Positions 8,682 through 18,836 are shown, counted from the stretch's first letter. The stretch: 64,000 nt of DNA from Bacteroidota bacterium (GCA_025454835.1 JALONQ010000001.1:248001-312000), one strand, 5' to 3'. The notes: generated by a model not told the origin, from the sequence alone. Program-made: numbers and translations.

Positions 8682-11600
8682 TCAGAACACGGCTCTGGCC
8701 TCAACGCGGGCCGTGTGTACGACGGGGCTGCTCCCTTCCTGGCGTCCGAAGTATCCGACGGAAACCTGTATCAGAGAGGTCACCTGCAGGTCGCCCGAGA
8801 TCCGCCAGAGCCAGGACCGGCCGATGGCTTTGCCATCTGTCAGTTCGAACGGAAGGCTGGCGGGGACCACTCCAGAGGACGAGAACAGGGTCGACTCTTC
8901 CCGCCGCACCTCTCCCCGAAACTGGCCGGTAAGGGGCAATCCGAAGACCAGCCGTACGGATTGCTCGTTCGTCGCAGCCTCCACGTCCGAGCCTGATCGT
9001 CGGTCGGTGTTCGATCCGAGCCCGACCGACCATCCCGCCTCCCATTGGCGGTCGAGTCGCATGGACATGTCGATCGTCCCTCCGACCGCCGTGATATCAC
9101 GATCGCGGGGATTGGTGGCGTTCGAAAGCATTCGGTCCCGACGTGCCCACAGGTCGGTCTGCTGACCCAAGTCCTCGCTCCAACGGTTGCGCAGACGAAG
9201 CGACCGTTCGTTACCGTAACCCCGCTCAGGCGTCGACACCAACTGAGTGAGGGCCCGTCGCTCTGAGGCCCGCACACGGACCGAGAACGCCGGGTCCCCT
9301 TCGAACACGTGGAGATCCTGCGTCACGATCTGTTGGCCACTCAGCGTCGTCGCACTGGACAGGAACGTCCCCCAACGCAAGCCGTAGACATTCTCCGAAC
9401 GCGGATCTGAGCTTCGCTCCTCGATCCGAACGAGGGTCTCCGATGAAAGCGCCCTCAACCACGCCGGCCCTTCCGATCCCAGCCAACGAACTCCGTTCCA
9501 TCGAATTCGAACAGAGGCTTTGACATCGTTCACGGGAACCAACGCTTCACCGGGAAGCAGCAACGCCACATAGTCGCCGTCGAATCGAACCAGCTCATAT
9601 TCCGGTTCGTCGGCGACACCGTTGCCATTCGAATCGCCGAGATAGCGGAAGTTGCCGGTTCCACGGGCGACCCGGATGAACACCCGCTCCAACCTGGCCG
9701 AACGCTGGTTGGAGAACTCATACAGGAGATCGCCTTCGAGACCTCGCCGAGGGGTGCTGGCCCTGGTGAATGACCGCACGAGCAGCGTGGTGGCGTCTCC
9801 GTTCCCTCGCCTGCGGAATTCTTCCATAAACGACGTACGCCGCAGATTCAGGACCAGCGACGATTGCACCGTCTCCGAAGGACGGATATCGGCGGAGTAG
9901 GACTGCGTCAACGCGGTGAACGCTGGATGGCGGCGTCCGGCGAGCGTGCTGTCTTCGTTGCGGAGCTGGACCTCCGCTCGTCCCGCAAAGACGGGGCTGG
10001 GTTGCCACGAGATATACGGTGACCAGTCGACGAACCTGAAGCTTCCGTCGGTCAGCGAGTCGACGACAAGCCGGCGGTCGGATCGTTCCTCCAAGGCGAA
10101 TCGCACGCCGGGACGCCAGGCTCCGATGGGAAGCACGCCGTCCAGTCCATGACGCAGCCACGTTGAACGCGTCTGAGCCGCCACCAGATCACGCGTCAAG
10201 CGCTCAGTCTCTCCAGTGATCGACGCACCCGAACCGTCGGCGAGTGTCACTCTTCCGCCGCGCCGCGTCGACGTTGCCTCACCGGAGCGACCGACCGACC
10301 CCATGAACAGCTCCGACCGGATCCACGCGCGGGGCGCATAGGCGAGGCGGGCTTCGTCCTTGCGCTCATCCATTCTTCGTGGGCCTGAAAGGTCCCATCG
10401 GCGCTCGTACTCCGCCGGATCGATGCGGTCGGGCGATACGAAGGCTGAGCTGATGACGCGTCGTGAGAGCGACAGTGTCGCTTGTCCGATGTCGATCCCC
10501 CCCACCATGATCTCTCCGCTCGACAACTCGAGTCCCAGCAGCCGGGCCTGTCCGTCGTTGTCGGCATCGTCGATCGATGACAATCGATTACGGTCGAGCA
10601 CACTGCCGGACAGGTCGGCGACGATCGTCACCCCTTTGACGGGGCGAACGCGTACCGTGGCATGGGCAGTTCGCTGCAACTGCGGTAGTGGGATGAACTG
10701 GACGGGCAGATACGTGCCGGCACCGATGCCGGCAAAGCGGTACTCCCCCGCGGAGATGCGCACGTAGCCGGCGGAGTCGGTCGGCATTCGCTCGACCGGA
10801 GAGAACGTGACGGCAAAGAGCGCGTTTGGATCGCCCGGCGCATATCGGTAGATGGAGTACGCTCGTCCCAGCATCATCGTATCGACGCGGAGATACTGTC
10901 CGGCCCCCCGGCCCGTCGTGGTGTCCATGCCGAGATCCCGGACGGATGGAAGGGACGCTCTGAAACGGTCGGCGCCGCTGTTGCGCAAGAGCGAGCGAAG
11001 TTCCTCGGTCAGTCCCAGATCGAGCGGAGCCTCCGCATCGTCGGCTTCCTGGAGAAGCGCTGTATTGACCACAACGGCGCTGTCGCGCCAGACGACGTCG
11101 AATGATGCGCCGATGGCGTTGCGGGCGTATTGCCGGTCGGCGTATTCGAAATCCACGACGATGCGTGAGGCAGAGGTGATCGGACGTCGAGAGGTGAACA
11201 ACACCTCGCCGGAGGCGTAATCGATCACGTAGTCCTTCACCTCGCCACGGACCAGTTGTTCGCCGTTGATCGTCACGCGTTCCGACCCGGCGATCACGAT
11301 CACACGTGGCTCTCCATTCTGGCCGGTCAAACGATACGGCCCCTGATTCCCCTCCGAACCTTGGAAGCGCAGCGTGTGGAATTTCCCCCTGGCGCTGGCT
11401 CCGACGACACCCACAGAAGCACGCAGGTCCTTCATCGGCATGGAGGATGACTGGAACGACGCCTGAGCGCCCTGGAACTTGCGAGAGAGCGCGCCGAACG
11501 CTCCTCCCTGCTGCGGAGTCCGGACATAGACGAAATCGCCCAGCGTAATGCCGTACGACCGGCCGGAAATATCGATGAAGACCCGGTCGACCTCGCGGAG

Positions 11601-12227
11601 GGTCTGGGTGCTCCCTTCGGGTTGAAGCGGGGAGTTCTCATCCGTGAGGGCTGCGACGACGTTGACATCCTCGGCGAGAGATCCTGAAAGCTGAAGCCGC
11701 AGGCCAGAGGTCAACGAAGCGTCCCGATTCGTACCGACGCTGAGGCCCCGAACGATGGTACCGGACCGCTGAAGGCCCCGGCCAAACCACTCGTTCGCAT
11801 CGGTCTTGGTGCGAGCAGCCGGTTCCACGCGCGGCCGACCCGCGCTGGTGATGCGCTCGGCAGAAGGCGCGGTGTACGTCTCCCGCAACGCAAACGGGAG
11901 CGGCCGGAAGCTCACGATCGCGGGCGAGCCGGATGGATCATTGGAAAGGCGCCCGCGGATCGAGGGGAGCAACGCGACCCTGCCCCGCACGGCATCGATG
12001 TGCATGTCGATGCCGTCGCGAAGCGGCCCGATGCCTTCGATGTTCACGGAGACGGAGGATCGAAGCAGGAACAGAGAGGAGAGGACGAGCACCGAATCGG
12101 CCGCGGAAATGCGAAGGGAATCGACGCGCTGTCCGGATGACTGCGCACTCAGGACCGACGGCAGAGAGAACGCGAGAACGACGGCTACGACGACGGCGAG
12201 CGCCGACTGGGGTTGGGATCCACGCAT
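8682..12227 (-). CDS. Large predicted outer-membrane protein, unknown function
   Basis: The 1181-residue protein has a signal peptide (hydrophobic residues 9-27, cleavage near LSAQ-SS). The rest is rich in alternating hydrophobic/polar strands and ends in RVEARAVF, whose terminal phenylalanine is typical of outer-membrane barrels. Around residues 320-350 it has VTINGEQLVRG followed by DYVIDYASGEVLFT, a module I associate with large surface proteins of Bacteroidetes/Chlorobi such as SprA. Near residues 860-880 lies DSNGNGVADEPEYE, a calcium-loop-like motif. A role in cell-surface export or adhesion is possible but not shown. It is flanked by non-coding sequence on both sides. Confidence 0.8.
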   Translation of the reverse strand: MRGSQPQSALAVVVAVVLAFSLPSVLSAQSSGQRVDSLRISAADSVLVLSSLFLLRSSVSVNIEGIGPLRDGIDMHIDAVRGRVALLPSIRGRLSNDPSGSPAIVSFRPLPFALRETYTAPSAERITSAGRPRVEPAARTKTDANEWFGRGLQRSGTIVRGLSVGTNRDASLTSGLRLQLSGSLAEDVNVVAALTDENSPLQPEGSTQTLREVDRVFIDISGRSYGITLGDFVYVRTPQQGGAFGALSRKFQGAQASFQSSSMPMKDLRASVGVVGASARGKFHTLRFQGSEGNQGPYRLTGQNGEPRVIVIAGSERVTINGEQLVRGEVKDYVIDYASGEVLFTSRRPITSASRIVVDFEYADRQYARNAIGASFDVVWRDSAVVVNTALLQEADDAEAPLDLGLTEELRSLLRNSGADRFRASLPSVRDLGMDTTTGRGAGQYLRVDTMMLGRAYSIYRYAPGDPNALFAVTFSPVERMPTDSAGYVRISAGEYRFAGIGAGTYLPVQFIPLPQLQRTAHATVRVRPVKGVTIVADLSGSVLDRNRLSSIDDADNDGQARLLGLELSSGEIMVGGIDIGQATLSLSRRVISSAFVSPDRIDPAEYERRWDLSGPRRMDERKDEARLAYAPRAWIRSELFMGSVGRSGEATSTRRGGRVTLADGSGASITGETERLTRDLVAAQTRSTWLRHGLDGVLPIGAWRPGVRFALEERSDRRLVVDSLTDGSFRFVDWSPYISWQPSPVFAGRAEVQLRNEDSTLAGRRHPAFTALTQSYSADIRPSETVQSSLVLNLRRTSFMEEFRRRGNGDATTLLVRSFTRASTPRRGLEGDLLYEFSNQRSARLERVFIRVARGTGNFRYLGDSNGNGVADEPEYELVRFDGDYVALLLPGEALVPVNDVKASVRIRWNGVRWLGSEGPAWLRALSSETLVRIEERSSDPRSENVYGLRWGTFLSSATTLSGQQIVTQDLHVFEGDPAFSVRVRASERRALTQLVSTPERGYGNERSLRLRNRWSEDLGQQTDLWARRDRMLSNATNPRDRDITAVGGTIDMSMRLDRQWEAGWSVGLGSNTDRRSGSDVEAATNEQSVRLVFGLPLTGQFRGEVRREESTLFSSSGVVPASLPFELTDGKAIGRSWLWRISGDLQVTSLIQVSVGYFGRQEGSSPVVHTARVEARAVF

Positions 12228-12347
12228 CGTAGCAGAGTTACATCAAACACGACTCCTGAGGAATGGACGAAATCGGACGGCCGAAGCCATTCCAGCAATT
12301 CCCAATTCTCGTTTTACAATTTGCAACCTACATTCTTCAATGCTTCG

Positions 12348-12433
12348 TGCCGAAGGAGGGACTCGAACCCTCACACGGTGTGAGCCGTACTGGATTTTGA
12401 GTCCAGCGCGTCTGCCAATTCCGCCACTTCGGC
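12348..12433 (-). tRNA. tRNA-Leu (anticodon CAA)
   Basis: On the minus strand an 86-base class II tRNA begins GCCGAAG and ends CTTCGGC plus discriminator A. The anticodon arm is CTGGA-CTCAAAA-TCCAG, giving anticodon CAA, which reads UUG. The long variable arm (TACGGCTCACACCGT region) and T-arm GGTTCGAGTCC confirm leucine identity. The 3' CCA is not encoded. Confidence 0.97.
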
Positions 12434-12545
12434 TTGAGACAACCAACTCATTGAAACTGGATCTTGGGTCTAGCTCGGCACGTTCTCTGCTCAATCTCCA
12501 AATGTGCCAAGGGACGTGCTGAGTTAGGTCCACGAACGTCCCAAG

Positions 12546-12640
12546 TCTGCCTGCCCCGACGTCTTAGGTCGGGGCCAATTCCCTGCCCGAATGGCTGACG
12601 CCAGTCAGTCAGCCGGGCCCGCCTACCTGACGGCAGTCGG
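12546..12640. repeat. GC-rich hairpin cluster upstream of tRNA-Leu
   Basis: The stretch holds CCCCGAC/GTCGGGG (12554-12560 with 12568-12574) and a second imperfect hairpin of the form GCCCGCCTACCTG...CAGTCGGGCAGGCG near 12610-12640. The wording GCCTGCCCCGA is shared with the repeats at 53.9 and 60.9-61.2 kb near tRNA-Lys, so both tRNA loci carry related elements. Confidence 0.5.
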
Positions 12641-12698
12641 GCAGGCGCCATTTCGGCCTGAAGGATAAATATACCCAGAACTCCCCCTTCGGGCAAGG

Positions 12699-13823
12699 TC
12701 AGCGCGAGGTCGACATCTGCAATGGCGCGGCATATCCTGTCAGCTCAACGTAGCCTCGGCCTCGCACCCGCTGATCACGCTGGGTCCCATCAACCCTCAC
12801 ACTTCCCTCCCAATACGTGATCCGGCTCGACTCTTCGGTCCGCAGCTCCTGATCGGCAACGGTCGGTCGGAGCCGCAGACTCAGCCGTTGCGAGGGGACC
12901 TCGATCGTCCATTCCGCCGGATAGACGGCGCCACTTGAAGGGCTCTTCCACGTGCGCGTTGACGTGATCGTGAATTGCGCCGGGTCCAGATGTGCCGACG
13001 CTCCTCCCGTGTTGACCCAGCTCCCGCTCGAATGCGGGTCCTGCGTGCCGTCGGAACGGCGCATCCGATACAGCATCAGTTCCTCCCCCGTCTCAAGTTG
13101 GACGGAGAACCAATCCCACCCCACTTGGCCGGGCGAAAGCACCGAGGTGCTCCATTCACGGTCAAGCCACGCTTCACCCGTCACCTCCGTCGGTCCCTGC
13201 TCATCCATGATCACACCCTCGACCGCCGCCCTCGTGATCGAGTAGTAGTGCGACGCATTCGACGCCCCCTCTCCTTTTCGACTCACGCCATTCACACCGT
13301 GGACGACGGGGGGTTTTCGCGGCTCGAACACCAGGTTGATGGACAGTGAATCGGCGATCGCCTGGATGTGGTGAAATCGACCCAGTCCCTCGACGACCCA
13401 TTCGTCGATCCAGGTGCGATAGATGTCCGAGCGAGCGCCGGCGTTATCGACGCTGCTTCCCCGGCTGATCACTTCCCGATACCGGAACGTTCCCTTCGAT
13501 TCGTCCGTCACGGCGGCGTGGCCGAACAGGACCTGCCCCTGCGAACCATCGTCAGGGCTCTCACGCTCGTCAAGCGGCTTGAGGGCGTGTCGGAAGAGGG
13601 TCAACTGGAACCCGTAGGCATTGCCGGAGGCATCGGCAAGATGGCCAGTGTAGTACCACCATTCGGTTTGGAATGCGGGATGCGCAGCATGGTCACGAGG
13701 GAAGGAATACTGATATCCCGGCTTCGCGACGGCGAATTCCGGCGCCGGACGCTGACAGGTCACGGTGATCGTCATGGCCACGATCGCCGCGGTGAGGGTC
13801 AACACATGGATACGATGTCGCAT
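12699..13823 (-). CDS. AttH-like lipocalin-family lipoprotein
   Basis: The 374-residue protein has a lipoprotein signal ending in TVTC with the acceptor cysteine at residue 23. It then shows FPRDHAAHPAFQTEWWYYTG and YGFQLTLFRHAL, the hallmark of the AttH/CrtC hydratase-like lipocalin family. Later motifs WLDREWSTS and GWDWFSVQLE also match. The chosen ATG at 13823 gives the lipobox; longer frames add unconserved residues. It is the last gene of a run ATPase-permease-lipoprotein with 23 bases to the permease, matching the AttEFGH set. It probably supplies the periplasmic part of a transporter; the substrate is unknown. Confidence 0.88.
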   Translation of the reverse strand: MRHRIHVLTLTAAIVAMTITVTCQRPAPEFAVAKPGYQYSFPRDHAAHPAFQTEWWYYTGHLADASGNAYGFQLTLFRHALKPLDERESPDDGSQGQVLFGHAAVTDESKGTFRYREVISRGSSVDNAGARSDIYRTWIDEWVVEGLGRFHHIQAIADSLSINLVFEPRKPPVVHGVNGVSRKGEGASNASHYYSITRAAVEGVIMDEQGPTEVTGEAWLDREWSTSVLSPGQVGWDWFSVQLETGEELMLYRMRRSDGTQDPHSSGSWVNTGGASAHLDPAQFTITSTRTWKSPSSGAVYPAEWTIEVPSQRLSLRLRPTVADQELRTEESSRITYWEGSVRVDGTQRDQRVRGRGYVELTGYAAPLQMSTSR

Positions 13824-13846
13824 AGGTCGATACAACCTCGAAGTGA

Positions 13847-16402
13847 TTATTCGTAGTGGACGGTGCCAGCCACGGGGCGTCCGACGGCTATTGAGGCCGG
13901 CCACAGCGCTGACAGGAGCGAGACGGTGGGTATCACCAGAAGCACCGCCACAAGGATCGTCGGATCGACGCTGAATTGAATACTCCATCCAAACGACTGC
14001 CGATTGATGACGTACACGAGGATCGTCGAAAGCGCCAGACCGGTGACGACACCCCCGACCGCAGCCACCACTCCCAGCAATGCGCCATGGTAGAGGACGA
14101 TGCGGCGTATCTGCCCCGGTACGGCGCCGACAGCTTTCAGGAGTCCCAACTCCCGCTGACGTTCCGTGACCATGCTCAGGAGTGTCGTGACAACCCCCGT
14201 GATGGCGATCAGCGCGGCGATCAGCTCAAGCGCATAGGTGATGGCAAACGTCTGGTCGAAGAGGTCAAGGATGTGCGCCCGCAGACTGGAATTCGTATGG
14301 ACAAGGAGCCCGACGGTTGACCCGAAACGACGTTCGATCTGCTCCTGCACTTGGGGCGCTAACGATGGATCCACCAATTCCAGGGCGATGTTCGTCACGC
14401 TGCTATCCTTCCACTGCCGGATGAACTCGCCGCGATGCATGAGCACCAGCCCAGCGTCGGAGGTGTAGTCATAGAAGATGCCCGACGCGCGGTACGATCG
14501 CACCCCTTCCGGCGTGGGGATCGAGACCCGATCTCCGCGCCCGATCCCTCGTCGCAGCGCAAACGGTTCCGACACCAGAACGCCTTCGCCACTTTCGGCT
14601 TCGCTCAAGATCTGCCTGCGGTCACCGTCGAGAAAGACAAGACGTCCGGCCCTGTCCGCCGCCAGAATATCAACGTTCCCCAGGGTGGTCGTTGAACCGT
14701 TCACCGGGATGCGGATGCCGCGGAAGGTATCGACGGTTCGCACGGCCGGCCAAGCACGTAGTTCCTGGAGGACTTCCGCCGGCACAGGGGTCTGGGAACT
14801 CGCCGAGATGGCGTTAGACCTCAGACTCACGAAGAGATCGAACCGGATCGTCTGCCGCACCCAGACCTCCACCGTGGACCGGAAGCTTCCGACCATCGTA
14901 TCGACTCCGATGAGCATGGCGACAGCCACCATGAGCGCACCGCCGGCCACGGCGGACCGATGCAGCGATGTCGTCATCATGTCGATCGCCAATCGCGGTT
15001 CGACGCCGGGCCACCGTGTGGCGGCCTTCCGGAGGGGCCCGGCGACCAGTCGCAGGAACGCAGGCATCAGCATGGCGGAGCCGACCAACAGCAACATCGC
15101 CGAACCGAATCCCAGAACGGGTGTGTCTCCCAACGGCGGAGCGAGCGAGGCCGCACCACTAAGGACCAGAACGACGCACCCCGCTACGATCATGCGACTT
15201 CGACGCCGCGCCAGACGTTGCTCGAGGGCCATCGTGTGCATCGTTTCCCGGACGGGAACCTGTAATGCTTCTCTCACCGCAGGCACCGCCGCCAACAACG
15301 AAAGCACGAACCCAAAGATCGCGCCTTGCAGAAGGATCGGTGCATCGAGGCGAACCCCCTCAACCGCGACGAGCACGTAGAGCGCGGTCACGGTCGCCGC
15401 GACCTGTTCCGCTGCGGCTTCCGCCAGGACGATGCCCAGTGCCAGGCCGAACGTTGATCCGACGACGGCGAGCACGCTGACCTCCGCCAGGAGCATGGCC
15501 ATCAGTTGGACGGGAGTTGCTCCAACCGAGCGCAGTGTGCCGATCTCCTTTCGACGCCGCAGCACGTCGGTCAGGACCGTGTTGTAGATCAGAAACATCG
15601 ACACGAACAGCGCAATGCCCGCGAGCGCCGTCAGGTTCAAGTCGAACGCCCGAAGCATCTTTTCCGTTTGCTCGCCACGGCTGGCCGGACGGACGACCTC
15701 CACATTGGCGGGCAGCCGTTCTTGAAGTGCCTCCTGCAGCTCCGGAATGAGCGAAGCATCTTCGACCGACAGATCGATGCGATCGAGGGTGCCGCTGCGT
15801 TCGAGTAGTCGCTGCGCACCTCCCAGATCCATCACGCCGAATCGGCCGCCCATGGCCGAGGCGGGTCCCTCAGGCTCCACGACGCCCGCCACGGCGAGCT
15901 GACGCACGCGCCCCCGTATCACGACGCCGATCGTATCGCCCCTCTTGACCCCTTCAGCCTCCGCCACCGTGGCTGACAACACGATACCCTCGTTCGTGAG
16001 CATCGATGCGAGATCGATCTCTTGATCGGCCAGTTCCGTGTAGCGGCGAAAAGACCGTTCGGAGAATACATCGACGCCGAGCAACAAAAAGGGACGTTCG
16101 TCGGAGGCGGTGACCGGAACGGTTTCGATGACGGGCGCGAATGACCTAACGCCCCGGGCTGTCCGAACCTGGCGAACCAGGCCGTCGGGGAAGCCTTGCC
16201 CATCCACGGAGAGGATCTGGAGGTCCGCACTGCCGGCTACCACATCGACGCTCGACCGAAAGGCTTCGAAGGCCGTGTGATTCGCGAGACGAATGGCCAC
16301 GAGTACGGCGACGCCAAGGGCGACGCCGACCATGCTGAGCAAGGTGCGCCAGCGGTCCCGCACCAGATGACGAAGACTGACGAACCGGATCAGCTCACGC
16401 AT
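13847..16402 (-). CDS. FtsX-like ABC transporter permease with two FtsX domains (AttF-AttG fusion)
   Basis: The 851-residue membrane protein has an N-terminal helix (residues ~20-40), a periplasmic domain, then three helices beginning near LTALAGIALFVSMFLIY. A second copy of the same layout follows, ending with ALELIAALIAITGVVTTLL and a final helix. Both halves contain the FtsX/MacB signatures GTLRSVGATPVQ and GLLKAVGAVPGQ. In the Att system these are two genes (attF, attG); here one polypeptide supplies both. The ATG at 16402 overlaps the ATPase stop by 8 bases, implying translational coupling. Likely moves lipid or lipoprotein substrates, by analogy with LolCDE. Confidence 0.9.
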   Translation of the reverse strand: MRELIRFVSLRHLVRDRWRTLLSMVGVALGVAVLVAIRLANHTAFEAFRSSVDVVAGSADLQILSVDGQGFPDGLVRQVRTARGVRSFAPVIETVPVTASDERPFLLLGVDVFSERSFRRYTELADQEIDLASMLTNEGIVLSATVAEAEGVKRGDTIGVVIRGRVRQLAVAGVVEPEGPASAMGGRFGVMDLGGAQRLLERSGTLDRIDLSVEDASLIPELQEALQERLPANVEVVRPASRGEQTEKMLRAFDLNLTALAGIALFVSMFLIYNTVLTDVLRRRKEIGTLRSVGATPVQLMAMLLAEVSVLAVVGSTFGLALGIVLAEAAAEQVAATVTALYVLVAVEGVRLDAPILLQGAIFGFVLSLLAAVPAVREALQVPVRETMHTMALEQRLARRRSRMIVAGCVVLVLSGAASLAPPLGDTPVLGFGSAMLLLVGSAMLMPAFLRLVAGPLRKAATRWPGVEPRLAIDMMTTSLHRSAVAGGALMVAVAMLIGVDTMVGSFRSTVEVWVRQTIRFDLFVSLRSNAISASSQTPVPAEVLQELRAWPAVRTVDTFRGIRIPVNGSTTTLGNVDILAADRAGRLVFLDGDRRQILSEAESGEGVLVSEPFALRRGIGRGDRVSIPTPEGVRSYRASGIFYDYTSDAGLVLMHRGEFIRQWKDSSVTNIALELVDPSLAPQVQEQIERRFGSTVGLLVHTNSSLRAHILDLFDQTFAITYALELIAALIAITGVVTTLLSMVTERQRELGLLKAVGAVPGQIRRIVLYHGALLGVVAAVGGVVTGLALSTILVYVINRQSFGWSIQFSVDPTILVAVLLVIPTVSLLSALWPASIAVGRPVAGTVHYE

Positions 16403-17084
16403 CGAGGATGGCACCGTCTTTCATGTGGACCACGCGGTCGACGCGCGAAGCCAATTCGTGGCTGTGCGTGGCGACCAGCAGCGTCCGCTCGTTCCGCCGC
16501 ACAACATCGAGCAGAACCTCGAGGACATGGGCTGCGGTGGAGGAATCGAGATTGCCCGTCGGTTCGTCGGCCAGGATGACGGACGGCTCGTTGATGAGCG
16601 CCCGCGCGATCGCCGTGCGCTGCATTTCGCCGCCCGACAGCTCGTGCGGCATGTGGTCGAGACGGTGGTCCAGACCCACTTCCTTGAGAAGCCATGCCGC
16701 TCGCTCCATGACGAAACCTGACGGCCGGGCGTCGAGAAGCGCCGGGAGGGCTACGTTCTCCTGCACCGACATGGTGGGCATCAGATTGAAGAATTGGAAG
16801 ATAAGGCCCACCTCCCTCCGCCGGAGGAGGGCCAATTCAGATTCGTTGCGCCCTTTCCGTTCACGGCCGTGGATGCTGACGGTGCCTGAGCTCGGAGTAT
16901 CAATGCCGCCGATGATATTGAGCAGGGTACTCTTACCACAGCCACTGCTCCCCATCAAGGCCGTACAGCTTCCTTTGGCCACGGACAAGTGAACATCACG
17001 CAAGGCGGCGACTGGTCGTCCCCCGTGCGCATAGGTCTTGTAGAGTCCGGAGACTTCGATCACTGGAACTTCGAGGTGAGACAT
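16395..17084 (-). CDS. ABC transporter ATPase (AttE/LolD-like)
   Basis: The 229-residue ATPase shows Walker A GSSGCGKST, Q-loop IFQFFNLMPTMSVQENV, signature LSGGEMQR, Walker B VILADEPTGNLD and H-loop ATHSHE. The LMPTMSVQENV and DEPTGNLDS wording is typical of the MacB/LolD branch that partners FtsX-like permeases. It is first in the operon with the double-FtsX permease and the AttH lipoprotein. A GTG a few codons further in (VIEVSGL) is an alternative start. Confidence 0.93.
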   Translation of the reverse strand: MSHLEVPVIEVSGLYKTYAHGGRPVAALRDVHLSVAKGSCTALMGSSGCGKSTLLNIIGGIDTPSSGTVSIHGRERKGRNESELALLRRREVGLIFQFFNLMPTMSVQENVALPALLDARPSGFVMERAAWLLKEVGLDHRLDHMPHELSGGEMQRTAIARALINEPSVILADEPTGNLDSSTAAHVLEVLLDVVRRNERTLLVATHSHELASRVDRVVHMKDGAILDA

Positions 17085-17245
17085 GTTTCTTGAGGAGGTA
17101 GAGGTTGATGTAATATAACTAAAAGAGCCGGGCGGCTGTTCCGTCGTTCAAGGTCCGGAGTTTTTCCGCTTGATTCTTGCGCAAAAAAGGGGAAACATCA
17201 CAGCATTCCACGTCACGTTGTCATGTTCAACCGGAAGGAAACTGT

Positions 17246-18766
17246 ATGAGCAAACTGCTGGCCGTCAAGCCGCTCGAGAAGCTTCTGACAGAATCACAGG
17301 AGGCTGGCGAGCATAGCCTGAAACGAGCCCTCGGGCCCATGAATCTGATCACGCTTGGCATCGGTGCCATCATCGGTGCCGGCATCTTCGTCCTGACTGG
17401 TCAGGCCGCCGCGCAGCACGCGGGTCCGGCCATTGTACTGTCGTTCGTTCTCGCCGGCGTGGCGTGCGCGTTCGCGGGGTTGTGCTATGCCGAGTTCGCG
17501 TCGTTGATCCCCATCGCAGGCTCGGCCTACACGTACGGTTACGCCACCATGGGCGAACTGTTCGCGTGGATCATCGGCTGGGACCTCGTGCTGGAATACG
17601 CGCTCGGGGCCGCGACCGTCGCGTCGGGCTGGAGCGGATACTTCATCAGCTTCCTCCAGGATTTCGGCATCTACATCCCACCTGAGATCACGGCCACACC
17701 GGGGACGGCGTTGGTCTTCATGAATGAGCGTTGGATGGCCGTGAGCACGCTCGCCGCGGGCACCGACATCACCGGCCTTCCGATGGCGACGGGAGTATTC
17801 AACCTCGTGGCATTTGTCATCGTGCTGCTTGTTTCGTCCGTCCTCGTCTTCGGCATCAAGGAATCGGCCAATTTCAATTCCGCCATCGTCGTGGTCAAAG
17901 TGGGCATCGTGCTGGTCTTCATCGGGATCGCGACACATTTTGTCTGGACGCATCCCGAGGTCGTGGCGCAGAACTGGAAGATCTTCATCCCCGAGAACAC
18001 CGGCACCTACGGTGAATTCGGCTGGTCGGGCATCGCGACCGGAGCCGCTGTCGTCTTCTTTGCCTACATCGGATTCGACGCTGTCTCGACAGCGGCGCAA
18101 GAGGCGAAGAATCCACAGCGCGACATGCCGATCGGAATCCTCGGCTCGCTCATCGTCTGCACCATCCTCTATATCGCCGTGTCGGGCCTGCTGACCGCCA
18201 TGGTGAGCTATGAACGTCTCAACGTGCCGGACCCGGTTGCCGTGGGCATCGACGTGGCCGGCATCGGCTGGGGTAGCTTCCTCGTCAAAGCTGGTGCGAT
18301 CTTGGGTCTCGCCACGGTCATGCTCGTCATGCTGCTCGGACAGTCGCGCGTCTTCTATTCCATGTCGCGGGACGGACTGCTTCCGGCTTGGGTCGGCAGC
18401 ATCCATCCGAAGTTCAGGACCCCCTGGCTGTCGACGATCGTCGTCGGTTCCATGGTCGCGTTCCTGCCGGCTCTCCTGCCGATCAGCGACCTGGGCCATC
18501 TCGTTTCTATCGGCACGCTCTTCGCGTTCGTCATCGTCTCGGCTGGCATCTGGATCCTGCGCGTGCGCAGGCCGGACCTGCACCGTCCCTTCAAGACCCC
18601 CTGGGTGCCGTTCGTCCCGATCATGGGCATCGGCGTCTCCCTGGCTCTCATGGCCAGCCTGCCGTGGATCACGTGGGAACGGCTCTTCATTTGGCTGGCG
18701 ATCGGGATGGTGATCTACTTTCTGTACGGACGCAAGCACAGCAAGGTCCAGCAAGCGCTCAAGTGA
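17246..18766 (+). CDS. APC-family amino acid permease
   Basis: The 506-residue transporter shows about 12-14 hydrophobic helices. The first has the APC unwound-helix motif GIGAIIGAGIFV, and AYIGFDAVSTAAQEAKNP follows mid-protein, as in cationic amino acid transporters of the CAT type. The ATG at 17246 follows a strong GGAAGGAA ribosome site; the upstream in-frame ATG at 17177 adds an unconserved 23 residues. It is read divergently from the Att-like operon and followed by a second APC permease after a hairpin. Substrate cannot be assigned from sequence. Confidence 0.93.
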   Translation: MSKLLAVKPLEKLLTESQEAGEHSLKRALGPMNLITLGIGAIIGAGIFVLTGQAAAQHAGPAIVLSFVLAGVACAFAGLCYAEFASLIPIAGSAYTYGYATMGELFAWIIGWDLVLEYALGAATVASGWSGYFISFLQDFGIYIPPEITATPGTALVFMNERWMAVSTLAAGTDITGLPMATGVFNLVAFVIVLLVSSVLVFGIKESANFNSAIVVVKVGIVLVFIGIATHFVWTHPEVVAQNWKIFIPENTGTYGEFGWSGIATGAAVVFFAYIGFDAVSTAAQEAKNPQRDMPIGILGSLIVCTILYIAVSGLLTAMVSYERLNVPDPVAVGIDVAGIGWGSFLVKAGAILGLATVMLVMLLGQSRVFYSMSRDGLLPAWVGSIHPKFRTPWLSTIVVGSMVAFLPALLPISDLGHLVSIGTLFAFVIVSAGIWILRVRRPDLHRPFKTPWVPFVPIMGIGVSLALMASLPWITWERLFIWLAIGMVIYFLYGRKHSKVQQALK

Positions 18767-18805
18767 CCGCTTCTCAGCCCTGCCTGGGAGACTGATCTTG
18801 GCAGT

Positions 18806-18836
18806 CAGGCCCGCACCGAAGTATCGGGCGGGCCTG
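18806..18836. terminator. Strong hairpin between the two permease genes
   Basis: CAGGCCCGC (18806-18814) pairs perfectly with GCGGGCCTG (18828-18836), with a further CCGA/TCGG inner stem. There is no T-run after it, so it may be a weak terminator or processing site that separates expression of the two permeases. Confidence 0.45.
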
